Of a stretch of 36,161 nt of DNA, positions 6,586-14,793 are shown piece by piece. The number at the start of each line of letters is the position of its first letter. The stretch's first letter is position 1. Position numbers and translations under genes: made by a program. The notes under the pieces are model-generated. The model saw only the letters and a program-made list of their open reading frames with translations. It made no database searches and was not told the DNA's origin. This stretch comes from Candidatus Bathyarchaeota archaeon (GTDB lineage Archaea > Thermoproteota > Bathyarchaeia > Bathyarchaeales > Bathycorpusculaceae), in contig PLYI01000093.1 in the NCBI GenBank assembly GCA_003151735.1, positions 1-36,161 on the forward strand. Reading direction: 5' to 3'.

Positions 6586-6633
6586 TTCCATTCGTTTTTT
6601 GGCTTGCAACATCTATGCCCACTGGCAATTCGT

Positions 6634-6688
6634 CAGCATATTTGGAGCCTAATAGCCAATCTATGCAAAAACTATAGAGGGGGAGGTC
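6634..6688 (-). repeat. Dispersed 55-bp intergenic repeat, copy A
   Basis: On the minus strand it starts GACCTCCCCCTCTATAG, continues TTTTTGCATAG, then TTGGCTATTAGGCTCCAAAT and ATGCTG. It matches copies at 19951, 20013 and 36117. It lies between convergent genes, so it is not a shared promoter of its neighbours. Confidence 0.8.
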
Positions 6689-6718
6689 GCCAAGAGCAAC
6701 AGGTTTTCTAATCAACTG

Positions 6719-7969
6719 TTATTCAGATGCTTTTTTGAAAGCCAAAACCAAAGGCACCGTCACCACAGAAATCAAAGCCGAAACAACAAAAACCAGCCCA
6801 GCAAAACCCGCTGAAACACCAAAAGAAAACGCAGTCGCCGCTAAAACCGGCGCAATCGTCTGTGCAAGCCCCGCTATTGCCCAAGCAACCCCCAACGCGC
6901 CGCCTTGTGCATTCTCAGGACTATTAAGTGAAATCAATGTGTTGAATGTGACGTATTGGATTCCAAAGCCAAATGAAAATACAGCGGCAACAACCAACAT
7001 GACAACGACGTTTGTAACGATGGATAAAACCACGAGTGCAACAGCGAAAAAGGCGATGCCGAGTAAAGTCAGGGTTAATCGGCTAAGCCTCTTACTCAGC
7101 ACAGGCAACAAGGCAGCCTGCGTGAATACGCTAACTCCACCGAACAAAAAGAAAATCAGGCCCGTCTGGAAGGAGCCGAACCCGAAAACCTTTTGCAGCC
7201 AAGGTGAAAGACCTGCTTGAAGAAAAACAAACGAGATAAAAAACAGAAAGTAAATGGCCAAAAGCAAAGCGATTTTCCGTTTCTTAAGAACATCAAGGAG
7301 GGCGCGGAAGGAAATTGCTGTTTTCTTTATGTTGAAGCTTGCTGGTTCCGGCAACAGAAAATACGCTGAAACCAAGTTTGTAAATGCCAGTGCCGAAGCC
7401 AGATAAGATGGCACGCCATAGCCGAAGAGGCTGCTGAGGGTTCCGCCGATGGCTGGACCCAAAATGAACGCGATGCCTGCCGCAGCGCCTAAAAGCCCTA
7501 GGTACCGTAGTCTTTGGTTTGGGGTGGTGACGTCGGCAACGTAGGCTTGTGCAACAGGCACAGTGGCAGCTGTGGTTCCAGATAGCATCCTGCCTAGAAA
7601 TAGCAGCCAAATAACTTGTGCTGAACCAAAGATGAAGTAGCTTAAACTGGAAATTGCCAACCCCAACAAAAGAATCTTTCTTCTTCCATAACGGTCGCTG
7701 AACCTTGCCAAAAAAGGCGTGGAAACAAAAGACATCAACGCATAAGAAGCCAAAAGCACACCATATAGGAAAGGGGAACCGCCTAGCGCAACTACGTAAA
7801 AATACAGGTAAGGTACAACGATGGCGAAGCCTAAGTTATCGAGGAAAACCACCGAGAACAAAACTGCTAAGGCAGGTTTGCCAACGGAAACGCCGCTGGC
7901 CGCCTGATTGTTGTTTGCCAAAAACTCCACTAACAAACTTACGGAGACCAGACAAATAAGCATTTTCAA
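6719..7969 (-). CDS. MFS transporter, DHA1/TetA-like drug:proton antiporter, about 416 aa
   Basis: Twelve hydrophobic segments in two halves are visible. TM1 has FLDNLGFAIVVPYLYFY. The loop 2-3 signature of the major facilitator superfamily is present as RFSDRYGRRKILLLG, and TM5 contains GAAAGIAFILGPAIGGTLSS, the motif C of drug:H+ antiporters. Together these support an export role at the cytoplasmic membrane; the substrate is not predictable. The longest ORF starts at TTG, and an ATG lies two codons downstream at 7961-7963. The first 30 residues before TM1 are unusually long and hydrophobic, so the true start may be further in. Monocistronic. Confidence 0.85.
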   Translation of the reverse strand: MKMLICLVSVSLLVEFLANNNQAASGVSVGKPALAVLFSVVFLDNLGFAIVVPYLYFYVVALGGSPFLYGVLLASYALMSFVSTPFLARFSDRYGRRKILLLGLAISSLSYFIFGSAQVIWLLFLGRMLSGTTAATVPVAQAYVADVTTPNQRLRYLGLLGAAAGIAFILGPAIGGTLSSLFGYGVPSYLASALAFTNLVSAYFLLPEPASFNIKKTAISFRALLDVLKKRKIALLLAIYFLFFISFVFLQAGLSPWLQKVFGFGSFQTGLIFFLFGGVSVFTQAALLPVLSKRLSRLTLTLLGIAFFAVALVVLSIVTNVVVMLVVAAVFSFGFGIQYVTFNTLISLNSPENAQGGALGVAWAIAGLAQTIAPVLAATAFSFGVSAGFAGLVFVVSALISVVTVPLVLAFKKASE

Positions 7970-8076
7970 TCAACACACACTGCATTCACCCGAATGAAAT
8001 TGTGAGCATTTGAGCAACCGATATTCTGGCGGTAACAAAAAATATAGCGCAACCAACATAACGATGGGGTTCTGTT

Positions 8077-8424
8077 ATGCAATCTGAGTTCGGCTGGATA
8101 AAAGCAAACGGAGTCAAGTACGAAAAAGACATTATCCTTCATGTCGACGGCTCCATCACAAAGAGGCAGAAGAAAAAATCCAAGGACTTAAAACCGACAT
8201 ATGGTCATACTCCGCTGTCAGAACGCGAACTTGATTTTCTGTCGCAAGAAAAACCCCAAGTTGTCTACATCGGAATTGGTCATCAAGCAGCACTGCCTAT
8301 AACGCCTGAAGCCATGTCCATCCTTAGAAAATACGAAACTGTAATTCTGCCGACAAATGAGATAACTGAAAAAATTGACTGTGAAGATAGAAAAATGGTC
8401 GCGCTGATTCACGTGACTTGTTGA
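8077..8424 (+). CDS. Mth938-like (NDUFAF3/DUF498) domain protein, 115 aa
   Basis: The whole protein matches the small single-domain Mth938 family. It opens with FGWIKANGVKYEKDIILHVD, continues KRQKKKSKDL, and has the family's central VVYIGIGHQAALPITPEAM with ILPTNEI following. Length about 115-120 aa is normal for the family. Eukaryotic relatives assist complex I assembly; the archaeal role is unknown. The protein is soluble. ATG is preceded by GGGG about 10 nt upstream. It is divergent from the MFS gene and borders a region full of pseudogenes. Confidence 0.8.
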   Translation: MQSEFGWIKANGVKYEKDIILHVDGSITKRQKKKSKDLKPTYGHTPLSERELDFLSQEKPQVVYIGIGHQAALPITPEAMSILRKYETVILPTNEITEKIDCEDRKMVALIHVTC

Positions 8425-8432
8425 TTTCTAAG

Positions 8433-8545
8433 GAGAAGTTGGACTTACGAAGCTGGCTTACAACATGAGAAGGGCTACCGATATTCTTGGAGTTGGTACG
8501 CTAATAGGTTTGATTAAGGCGCAAAAAGAGAAAACAAGTGAATAA
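8433..8545 (+). pseudogene. C-terminal remnant of a DDE transposase (IS1182/IS5-like), tentative
   Basis: Reading from 8432 the frame gives GEVGLTKLAYNMRRATDILG then VGTLIGLIKAQKEKTSE and a stop. The LxxLAYNMRRAxxILGV pattern is typical of the C-terminus of IS1182- and IS5-like transposases. An in-frame stop lies just upstream and no other part of a transposase is found nearby. Assignment rests on one short recalled motif, so it is tentative. Confidence 0.4.
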
Positions 8546-8697
8546 AAATTCCCTATAAGAGCTTGAGTGCCAGATATTCTTAGGCTTAACTCTGAGTTTT
8601 GACACAGTCTGGTTTGGGTACGCAACTCAGCGACCGCACCACAATTATCGGCAATGATTTGGGTTGCTTTTGCGGATTTTCCTTCACTCATTTTATG

Positions 8698-9118
8698 TCA
8701 TCTTGGAATTACTGCTAAGAAGGGGTCGGGCGAGAGTTCTACTGTTGCGTAAACTGCTAAGGCTATGCTTCAAAAGACGTTGTCGTGTGTGCCGTTGGGG
8801 TGTGAGAAACCTATGGTGCCATCTTTGCGTAAATCGTAGCGTTCAACGTTTAGCTCAGTGCATATGTCTCCTCGGTAGGGTCGCTCCCAATTTAGAAGTG
8901 GATAGAAAAACTTGCCGTTCGACATTCGCTGTTTTAGTAAGGTTGCAATTTCGCTTTTGCGGAGGACGCTGAAGTTTACGCCTTCAGCGTTGTTTATGCC
9001 AGAGTTTTCCATGTCGGCGATTATGATAGGTCCTTCACGGGTGTAATCGACGCGGATTTTATCAAAACTGCCCTGTGTAGTGGTCTTTTTATTTTCAAGT
9101 CAGCTTCAACCTCCTCGA
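8698..9118 (-). pseudogene. Terminase large subunit remnant, C-terminal nuclease domain
   Basis: The minus strand encodes a stretch with REGPIIIADMENSGINNAEG, then LLKQRMSNGKFFYPLL, then GTIGFSHPNGTHDNVF. A TGA at 8770-8772 sits where terminases have Trp, followed in frame by SIALAVYATVELSPDPFLAV. The HPxGTHDDxxWxxALAvYA block is the hallmark of the terminase large-subunit nuclease C-terminus. Further decay: a frameshift in an A-run near 9085-9090, and no ATPase domain upstream. The packaging ATPase part has been deleted against the small-subunit remnant. It is a dead tailed-virus packaging gene. Confidence 0.65.
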
Positions 9119-9391
9119 CTAAATCAGAATTGGCCACGAAGCTGGATCAACAACCCCAACGGAATCGACGATTGGAACCAGAGAAGTTGTTGTTGTTGCA
9201 ACTGAATTCTGCAGACCGGTTGCAACAACTTTCAGATTTAATCCTAACCCTAAATTGTTAAGTTTACCCTTTATCGCAGTCCGAGTCTTACCCATAACTT
9301 GCGAAATTCCATCGATGCCCCTTCCTTCTTCAACAAGTTAACGTAAAAGCCGCTCATCATCAATCGACCATGGCTTACCCCTCAACCTCAT
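9119..9391 (-). pseudogene. Terminase small-subunit-like HTH protein remnant
   Basis: From ATG at 9389-9391 the product reads MRLRGKPWSIDDERLLR, then a TAA at 9338-9340, then in the same frame LVEEGRGIDGISQVMGKTRT and KGKLNNLGL. This is a Myb/SANT-like helix-turn-helix (W-x-DDE-x-LL...G...IS..MGKTR..IK.KL..LGL). It is followed by a low-complexity Thr/Val tail (VATTTTSLVPIVDSVGVVD). Small Myb-like HTH proteins preceding a large terminase are typical small terminase subunits. The in-frame stop and the adjacent truncated large subunit show it is dead. Recognition of the virus family is inference. Confidence 0.55.
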
Positions 9392-9523
9392 CCCACTCCA
9401 TACCGTTTCTAACAGTCAAACTCAAAGACGGCCTTAAAAATTATTAACACCAATAACTTAACAAAAATCAAAAAGCAAAACAAAAACAGCTGTTACATGA
9501 CTATACACGAGATTACAGTGACG

Positions 9524-9794
9524 TCATTGTTTTTGTCCACATTTGGATTTTGTCTTTAGATCCAGTTTACCCAGTTTGTCGACGAACATATCGATGTTTC
9601 GTGTAGGTTTACCGATATGGTTTGACGACCCAATCAGCAAAGCGTCGGATATAGCTACTTCTTTAGGATTAACCTCTTTGACGTCAGCAATGGCAGCTTC
9701 CACTCCCCCAACCCTCCGTATTCCCTCAACGATTTTTCCTGCCGCGAGCTTAGAGTTGCCGTACTTTTTCGTAAACAACAAAAACTTTAATCAT
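9524..9794 (-). pseudogene. Flavodoxin-like protein, frameshifted and truncated
   Basis: ATG at 9792-9794 begins MIKVFVVYE, a flavodoxin first strand. The frame then shifts by one base in an A-run near 9765-9770 to continue KYGNSKLAAGKIVEGIRRVG, then the VEAAIADVKEVNPKEVAISD region and IGSSNHIGKPTRNIDMFVDK. The phosphate-binding Thr/Ser loop is damaged. After KLDLK the sequence loses similarity and ends, so the C-terminal half of about 70 residues is gone. Intact homologues are about 140-150 aa FMN-binding electron carriers. The gene is not functional. Confidence 0.7.
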
Positions 9795-9898
9795 AAACAG
9801 TCAACTCAGCAATCTTTGATTTGTGGCGCAAATCTTATAAAATCTTTTAAAAAGCATTTATGAGGGTAATGCGTTAAAATTACTTGAAGGAACAATTA

Positions 9899-10462
9899 AT
9901 GTCCGAGCAAATAAGAAGCTTCATCGCTTTCGACATGAAAAACGACAATGTCTTAAACAGGCTTGCCGCAGCGCAAAAAATGCTAATACAAACAAACGCA
10001 GACCTAAAACTTGTAGAGCCATCTAACATCCACATTACACTTCGCTTTTTGGGCCCAATTAGCCCTGAGATGGTAGAGAAAGTTTATGCTGCAATGAAAA
10101 ACGTAAAGTTCAACCCTTTCAACGTTGGGCTCCGAGGCTTAGGAGTTTTTCCAACACTTAATTATCCTCGGGTGGTTTGGGCAGGAATAAATGATGGCGC
10201 AGAACAACTCAAAAGCATCTTTGAACAGCTTGAACCCCAAATCCACGAATTGGGCTTCGCGCCAGACCCCAACGGGTTTAGTCCACATTTAACCATCGCG
10301 CGTGTCCGGTCAGGCGCAAACAAGCAGCGACTGGTAGATCTTGTAACTAAACAGGCTAATTACGACTTCGGCATCATAAGAGCAGATTGCCTAAGACTGA
10401 AGAAAAGCCAGCTTTCTCCTAAAGGCCCAACTTATTCAACGCTTAAAGAATATTGCCCCTAA
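9899..10462 (+). CDS. thpR: RNA 2',3'-cyclic phosphodiesterase ThpR (LigT family), 187 aa
   Basis: Two HxTx motifs of the 2H phosphoesterase superfamily are present: HITLRFLG about 50 residues in and HLTIARV about 130 residues in. They form the active site that opens 2',3'-cyclic phosphates on RNA ends. The N-terminus RSFIAFDM and the segment GLGVFPTLNYPRVVWAG are also typical. Length matches the family at about 185 aa. I chose ATG at 9899 over the upstream TTG at 9884 because GAAGG sits 8 nt before it. The CCA-adding enzyme starts 10 nt after its stop, a pairing common in archaea that supports a tRNA end-processing operon. Confidence 0.9.
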   Translation: MSEQIRSFIAFDMKNDNVLNRLAAAQKMLIQTNADLKLVEPSNIHITLRFLGPISPEMVEKVYAAMKNVKFNPFNVGLRGLGVFPTLNYPRVVWAGINDGAEQLKSIFEQLEPQIHELGFAPDPNGFSPHLTIARVRSGANKQRLVDLVTKQANYDFGIIRADCLRLKKSQLSPKGPTYSTLKEYCP

Positions 10463-10472
10463 ATGATAAGCC

Positions 10473-11897
10473 ATGGAAAACGAAATAGATGCGTTGACAA
10501 AGCGGATTTTGGAAAAAATCACGCCTAAAAAAAAGGATTATGAAAAAGTAGAAGCTCTAACCAAAGCGTTAGAGAAGAAAGTTGCTTTAGCCTGTGAGCA
10601 GGAGGGCGTAAACGCGATTGTACGTGTTGAAGGCTCCGTCGCCAAAGACACTTGGCTAAGTGAGAATCTTGACATCGACATCTTCATGCGCCTACCCACC
10701 TCGATACCCCGCAAAAATCTTGGTGACGTAGGTTTAAAAATCGCTAAAAAAGCCGCTGGCGACGCCAAGCAGGTTGAGCGTTTCGCTGAGCACCCTTACC
10801 TTGAAATCTTCATAGACAGTTACCGCGTGGACATCGTCCCATGCTACGATGCTAAACCAGGTGAATGGCAAAGCGCCACCGACCGAACACCCCACCACAC
10901 CGATTACATCAAAACCCATTTGGGCAAGGAGTTACGTGGTGAAGTTCGGCTTCTTAAAAAGTTCATGCAGGGCATCGACGTTTATGGAGCAGAGCTAAAG
11001 GTTGGCGGTTTTAGCGGTTACCTCTGTGAACTCCTGATAATGAAATACAGTTCCTTCGCTCAAACCATACGTGCTTTTGCCCAGTATAATCGGCGAGTTG
11101 TAATTGATATTGAAGGCTTTTATGCGGACAGAGGAAAAGAGCTCTCGCTCCTTTTTCCTGAGCCGTTGGTAATCGTTGACCCAGTTGATAAGGGAAGAAA
11201 CGTCGCTTCAGCCGTGCAACCCCAAAAACTATACACGTTCATTGGCGCAGCAAGGGCATTTCTCAAAAAACCAAATGAATCATTCTTTTACCCGCTTAAA
11301 CCAGAGATTTTATCTTCAAAAGTATTGAAAAATCAGCTGAGGAACCGTGGCTCATCGACGGTGTTTCTGGTTATTGGCGAGTTAAATGCTGTTCCAGACG
11401 TTCTTTGGGGGCAACTGTACAGGTCCAAGCGCGCGCTAAGGACGCTGCTTGAATTAAACGATTACAGGGTACTAAAAGACGGGGTTTGGAGCAACGAGAA
11501 ATCTCTGAGCGTTTTCATGCTTGAGCTTGAACAGCAGATTCTGCCTAACGTTAAGAAGCATTTGGGTCCGCCGCTTGAACGAGAAGCCGAATGTGAGAAG
11601 TACCTGTCAAAATATGCGGGCTATGAACGGGTGATTTCGGGGCCTTACATTGAAGATGGACGCTGGATGGTTGAGTTGCCGCGCAAAAACACGGATGCTG
11701 CTGTGTTGTTGAAGGAGAGGCTGGCGGATGGAGGAAAAAACGCTGGCGTCGCCGAATTAATCGCGAAAACTATGCAGAAGAACCTCGAAGTTCTCGTGGA
11801 CGATGAAGTGCTGCATGTTTATGAGGACAATGCCGACTTTGCCGCGTTCTTGACTGATTTTCTCTTAGGCAAGCCGTTTTGGCTAAAAACTCATTAA
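10473..11897 (+). CDS. cca: CCA-adding enzyme, archaeal class I tRNA nucleotidyltransferase, 474 aa
   Basis: The polymerase-beta-type nucleotidyltransferase head carries GSVAKDTWLSENLDIDIFMR at about residues 54-73, with the DxD metal ligands D67/D69. A third carboxylate lies in FIDSYRVDIVPCYD. The central AELKVGGFSGYLCELLIMKY block and the C-terminal body and tail domains follow. Length about 440-475 aa is normal. The enzyme adds or repairs the 3'-CCA of tRNA without a template. It follows thpR with 10 nt between them, so both act on RNA 3' ends from one transcript. Confidence 0.95.
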   Translation: MENEIDALTKRILEKITPKKKDYEKVEALTKALEKKVALACEQEGVNAIVRVEGSVAKDTWLSENLDIDIFMRLPTSIPRKNLGDVGLKIAKKAAGDAKQVERFAEHPYLEIFIDSYRVDIVPCYDAKPGEWQSATDRTPHHTDYIKTHLGKELRGEVRLLKKFMQGIDVYGAELKVGGFSGYLCELLIMKYSSFAQTIRAFAQYNRRVVIDIEGFYADRGKELSLLFPEPLVIVDPVDKGRNVASAVQPQKLYTFIGAARAFLKKPNESFFYPLKPEILSSKVLKNQLRNRGSSTVFLVIGELNAVPDVLWGQLYRSKRALRTLLELNDYRVLKDGVWSNEKSLSVFMLELEQQILPNVKKHLGPPLEREAECEKYLSKYAGYERVISGPYIEDGRWMVELPRKNTDAAVLLKERLADGGKNAGVAELIAKTMQKNLEVLVDDEVLHVYEDNADFAAFLTDFLLGKPFWLKTH

Positions 11898-12006
11898 AAT
11901 CCTAAGAGAGGTAGGTCTGTATTGGCGATTTTTGCAGCCATTAGTATGTTAAAAAACACTAAATTAGCCCGCACAAACAAAAAATGTGATGCGGACATGG
12001 TGTGTT

Positions 12007-13185
12007 TTATTGTGTTACGGAGTGGTACCAGCTGATGATGTATTCTGGCAGGTTGAGTCCTCTTTCGCCGAGCCTCTCCGCAAGCTTAACTGGCAACGGG
12101 CTTAGCACGTAGGCTGCTCTTGTATAGAAGCGTCTTGGTGTACTCGGCTTCACTTCTTCTGGCAAGATGATTTTTAAGTCGGCTTTTTTGGCGAGTGTCG
12201 AGTCTTCATTGCCTGTTATAGCGAAGACAGTTCCACCGAACTTCTTAAGCACATCTGCCCAGATGATAACTGGTCGGGTTTCGCCTGAGAACGAGAGCAA
12301 AATTTCCAGATCGCCGGCTCTTGGATGCGGCGTATTCACGCCTCTTGTTATGTACACGTTGTCTCCTAGGAAGCTTTTGATGTGGAAAAGTCGGACACCT
12401 GTCATTTTAGCAATTTCGTTTCCCGTGCCTTTTCCGCCCAGAAAAACGTTTGTCCGTTTTTCCATGACATCGACAAGATGTGTGTAGGTTTCTGAGTTAA
12501 CGTTTGCGTTAATCATATCGCCGATTTTCTGGAATTCCTCTTCACAGAGCCTAAAGACATCGCCGGCTTCAAGATTGCGGAAGATGGCTTCAATCATGCT
12601 GTTTAACAGTTCAAGGGTGCCGAGTTCAAAGATGTCGCCCATCATGCCCGTTTCACTATACTCAGTGGTTGGCTTTGATTTACCTCGTCCTTTAAGCTGG
12701 ACAACTTGACCATATTTGGTGGTTATATCGGACAATGGTGACGATATGGCTGATGTTAAGAGTCCCATGGAGAAATGTGCGGATTTTTTTTCTTCAATGT
12801 ACCTTGCTAAGTCCTGTGCCATGACAAGAGGGTCGTCAGAGTAGCCGCTGCCTGAATTCATGAGAAGCAATGTTTTTTTGTAGCGGCGTTCCAAGTCGGC
12901 TGCAGCGTCATACATGCTTTTGCCTGGAAAACCTGGGTCATCAGGTGTTAAAACAACTTTGTTTCGCCAACCCGCTTGGCTAAGCGCAATTTGACTCATA
13001 GCCGCGTTCAAAGAATAAAGTGATCTGCCCGATCCTCCACAGATAACGCAGTCCGCAGCTTTAAGGTCCTCATATAAAGGTGCGAGCTCTTTCTTTTTGA
13101 TGCTCATGATGTTTTCTTGGATTCTATTAACGTAGCCAATGGTACTGATTTTGCTTTTGATACCAACCGCACCTTCAGTGCTCAC
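12007..13185 (-). CDS. Tandem SIS-domain protein (6-phospho-3-hexuloisomerase-like), 392 aa
   Basis: Two SIS sugar-phosphate domains are fused. The first, at about 40-195, has CVICGGSGRSLYSLNAAMSQ and MNSGSGYSDDPLVMAQDLAR. The second, at about 245-365, has VFLGGKGTGNEIAKMTGVRL and EILLSFSGETRPVI. Single-domain relatives of about 180-200 aa are hexulose-phosphate isomerases of the ribulose monophosphate pathway. SIS domains usually need a dimer, and here both halves are in one chain. Substrate is uncertain. Start GTG at 13183-13185; ATG codons further in would shorten the N-terminus. Monocistronic, divergent from the gene at 13385. Confidence 0.75.
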   Translation of the reverse strand: MSTEGAVGIKSKISTIGYVNRIQENIMSIKKKELAPLYEDLKAADCVICGGSGRSLYSLNAAMSQIALSQAGWRNKVVLTPDDPGFPGKSMYDAAADLERRYKKTLLLMNSGSGYSDDPLVMAQDLARYIEEKKSAHFSMGLLTSAISSPLSDITTKYGQVVQLKGRGKSKPTTEYSETGMMGDIFELGTLELLNSMIEAIFRNLEAGDVFRLCEEEFQKIGDMINANVNSETYTHLVDVMEKRTNVFLGGKGTGNEIAKMTGVRLFHIKSFLGDNVYITRGVNTPHPRAGDLEILLSFSGETRPVIIWADVLKKFGGTVFAITGNEDSTLAKKADLKIILPEEVKPSTPRRFYTRAAYVLSPLPVKLAERLGERGLNLPEYIISWYHSVTQ

Positions 13186-13384
13186 ATGATTTGGGGATTA
13201 GCTATATTATTCTTGCGCTCAAAGACTTAGGTTTTCTCAACCCGTCCATCGATTGCTCGCTTGCGGAACTATTGGAAATGGAATTTAAGCCTTTTTAATG
13301 TTTTTTCGCCTTTTCTAGACTCCTTTCATTATAGAATGACTGGATTGGTAAAAGCTAAATAATTTAACTGCAGAATGTGATTGC

Positions 13385-13654
13385 ATGAAGATTCTGCTTG
13401 ACGAAATGTACGCTGGCTTGAAAGAGTATTTTGAGACAATTGGTTATGAAGTATTGACCGCTCAGGAGGCAGGTTTGAAGAGCGCTAAAGACCGCGACAT
13501 CGTAGTCTATGCTCGCAAAAACGAACTGATTTTGGTTACGCAGGACCAGAAACCCGCGGAGTTGGCAGTGTTGCTGGGTGTTAAATGCGTGTTTATTTCC
13601 AGTTTGATGATTGCCCAGTTGGTTGACCAGAAAATCAAAGAGTTAATTCTTTAG
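13385..13654 (+). CDS. DUF5615 PIN-like protein, 89 aa
   Basis: The start MKILLDEMYAGLKEYFETIG, the central KDRDIVVYARKNELILVTQD and the following KPAELAVLLGVKC match the short DUF5615/Mut7-C-like PIN domains, in which the conserved Asp residues (LLDE, KDxDI, TQD) form a putative metal-dependent nuclease site. Such proteins often act as VapC-like toxins with a separate antitoxin, but no antitoxin gene is adjacent. It has an ATG start. Its stop overlaps the stop of the convergent membrane gene by 4 nt. Confidence 0.75.
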   Translation: MKILLDEMYAGLKEYFETIGYEVLTAQEAGLKSAKDRDIVVYARKNELILVTQDQKPAELAVLLGVKCVFISSLMIAQLVDQKIKELIL

Positions 13655-14178
13655 GCACTGAGGTGCCGCAAGTACTTATTCCAAAGGTAAGCAGCAGCGT
13701 AACCCGCCACTGCACCCGTAACTGGACCCATAAACACCACAAGCACATCAAGCATGGGACTTCGCTGAACAAGCAAACTAAAGTAAAAGAATCCTGTTGT
13801 AAACGCCAAATAACTGGAAACAGCAATTAAAAGCGTGCTTGCAGCCATTGCAGCCATCAGTCTATTTCGGCTTGCACCTTGACGGGACCCCTTGATTTTA
13901 AAAATGAATAAGAAAGTATCCACGAATACGCCGAAGAGGAAAGCAAAGAAGAAAGTGAACGGTCCCAAAGCGGCGCCGCTGATAAGCGCTGTTAAGAGCC
14001 CTCCGACTGCACCTGCTGATGTGGCACCAACTTTTGGTATGAATAATCCGCTCAAAGCAAGCAGAACTGCCTGAACGACTATTATGAGGTAGTTTAAAGG
14101 AGAGGGGAGGAACACGTTTGTGACAAAGATTATGGAGCCGAAAAGAGCAATTATGAATAACCGCTGAATCTTCTGCAT
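13651..14178 (-). CDS. Six-helix membrane protein, ECF-transporter S-component-like, 175 aa
   Basis: About six hydrophobic segments are visible, starting LFIIALFGSIIFVTNVFLPS. Gly/Ala-rich motifs such as LFIPKVGATSAGAVGGLLTA and FLFGVFVDTFLFIF follow, resembling the substrate-binding S components of ECF vitamin transporters. No ATPase gene is adjacent, as is usual for group II ECF systems. ATG at 14176-14178 is chosen because a GGGGGG tract lies about 7 nt upstream. An alternative ATG at 14217 falls inside a TATA-like TTTTTAAATGG, which more likely is the promoter. The substrate is not predictable. Confidence 0.6.
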   Translation of the reverse strand: MQKIQRLFIIALFGSIIFVTNVFLPSPLNYLIIVVQAVLLALSGLFIPKVGATSAGAVGGLLTALISGAALGPFTFFFAFLFGVFVDTFLFIFKIKGSRQGASRNRLMAAMAASTLLIAVSSYLAFTTGFFYFSLLVQRSPMLDVLVVFMGPVTGAVAGYAAAYLWNKYLRHLSA

Positions 14179-14297
14179 CCATGTACCCCCCTTTTGATAT
14201 AGGAGGTACGCTTCCATTTAAAAAACCTTAATTATTTTCTATGTGCGAAAAGAAAATAAACTATCGACATTGTTAAGGGTTATGAAGGGATGTTTTT

Positions 14298-14663
14298 ATT
14301 AAATGTGAGGTTTGCGGATCTCCCCTGCAGGAAGACCAAGTTAACAATTTTCAGGGAAAAATCTTGTGCGAGGACTGCTGTTTTGACCTTATGAATCCGC
14401 CTAAAGTATGCGACCCCTTAGCTGTGTCATCCACTTTATCAATCCGTAAACAGTTGGGACAAACCGGAACTGATGGACTGACTGATTTACAAAAACAAAT
14501 CTACAACCTCGTCTTGGAAAGAGGAACAATCAGCCGGGAAGAATTAACGAGCCTGCTAAAAATGACTCCTCAAGAGATGGAACGCAAATTTGCTATTTTG
14601 CGGCACTGCGAACTGTTGCGTGCCTTCAAAGAAGGAAGTACAATTTATCTAACAAAATATTAG
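14298..14663 (+). CDS. Zinc-ribbon winged-helix protein with probable ATT start, 121 aa
   Basis: Starting from ATT at 14298 the product begins MKCEVCGSPLQEDQ and reaches KILCEDCC, giving a complete CxxC...CxxC zinc ribbon (C3, C6, C24, C27). A winged helix-turn-helix follows at about 61-121 (LTDLQKQIYNLVLERGTISR, EELTSLLKM, LLRAFKEGSTIYLTKY). GAAGGGA lies 7 nt before the ATT. The first canonical in-frame start is TTG at 14364, which would cut the zinc ribbon in half. An in-frame TGA upstream rules out a longer form. Likely a transcription regulator, cytoplasmic. Confidence 0.7.
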   Translation: MKCEVCGSPLQEDQVNNFQGKILCEDCCFDLMNPPKVCDPLAVSSTLSIRKQLGQTGTDGLTDLQKQIYNLVLERGTISREELTSLLKMTPQEMERKFAILRHCELLRAFKEGSTIYLTKY

Positions 14664-14793
14664 AGATTTCAAGAAAAAGTGTTCAACACTTTGTTCGCGT
14701 AAAATTTTAACGGAAAGTTATAAATTGGCAAGATGCAATATTAGATGGCATACAATAATTAACTAATAGATGTTAAAATGAGGATAAGGTAAA

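Noticed and set aside
6735..7220. 161-aa plus-strand ORF opposite the MFS gene
   Set aside because: Low-complexity Thr/Ala/Lys composition and complete overlap with a clear transporter mark it as an antisense shadow.
8458..8691. 77-aa minus-strand ORF after the terminase remnant, in the position of a portal gene
   Set aside because: Its 3' half is antisense to the transposase tail and its sequence resembles no portal; it appears to be chance open frame in decayed DNA.
9146..9391. Alternative frame of the small-terminase remnant giving a different 29-aa start (MMSGFYVNLL...)
   Set aside because: The other frame keeps the HTH motif on both sides of a single stop, so it explains the sequence better.
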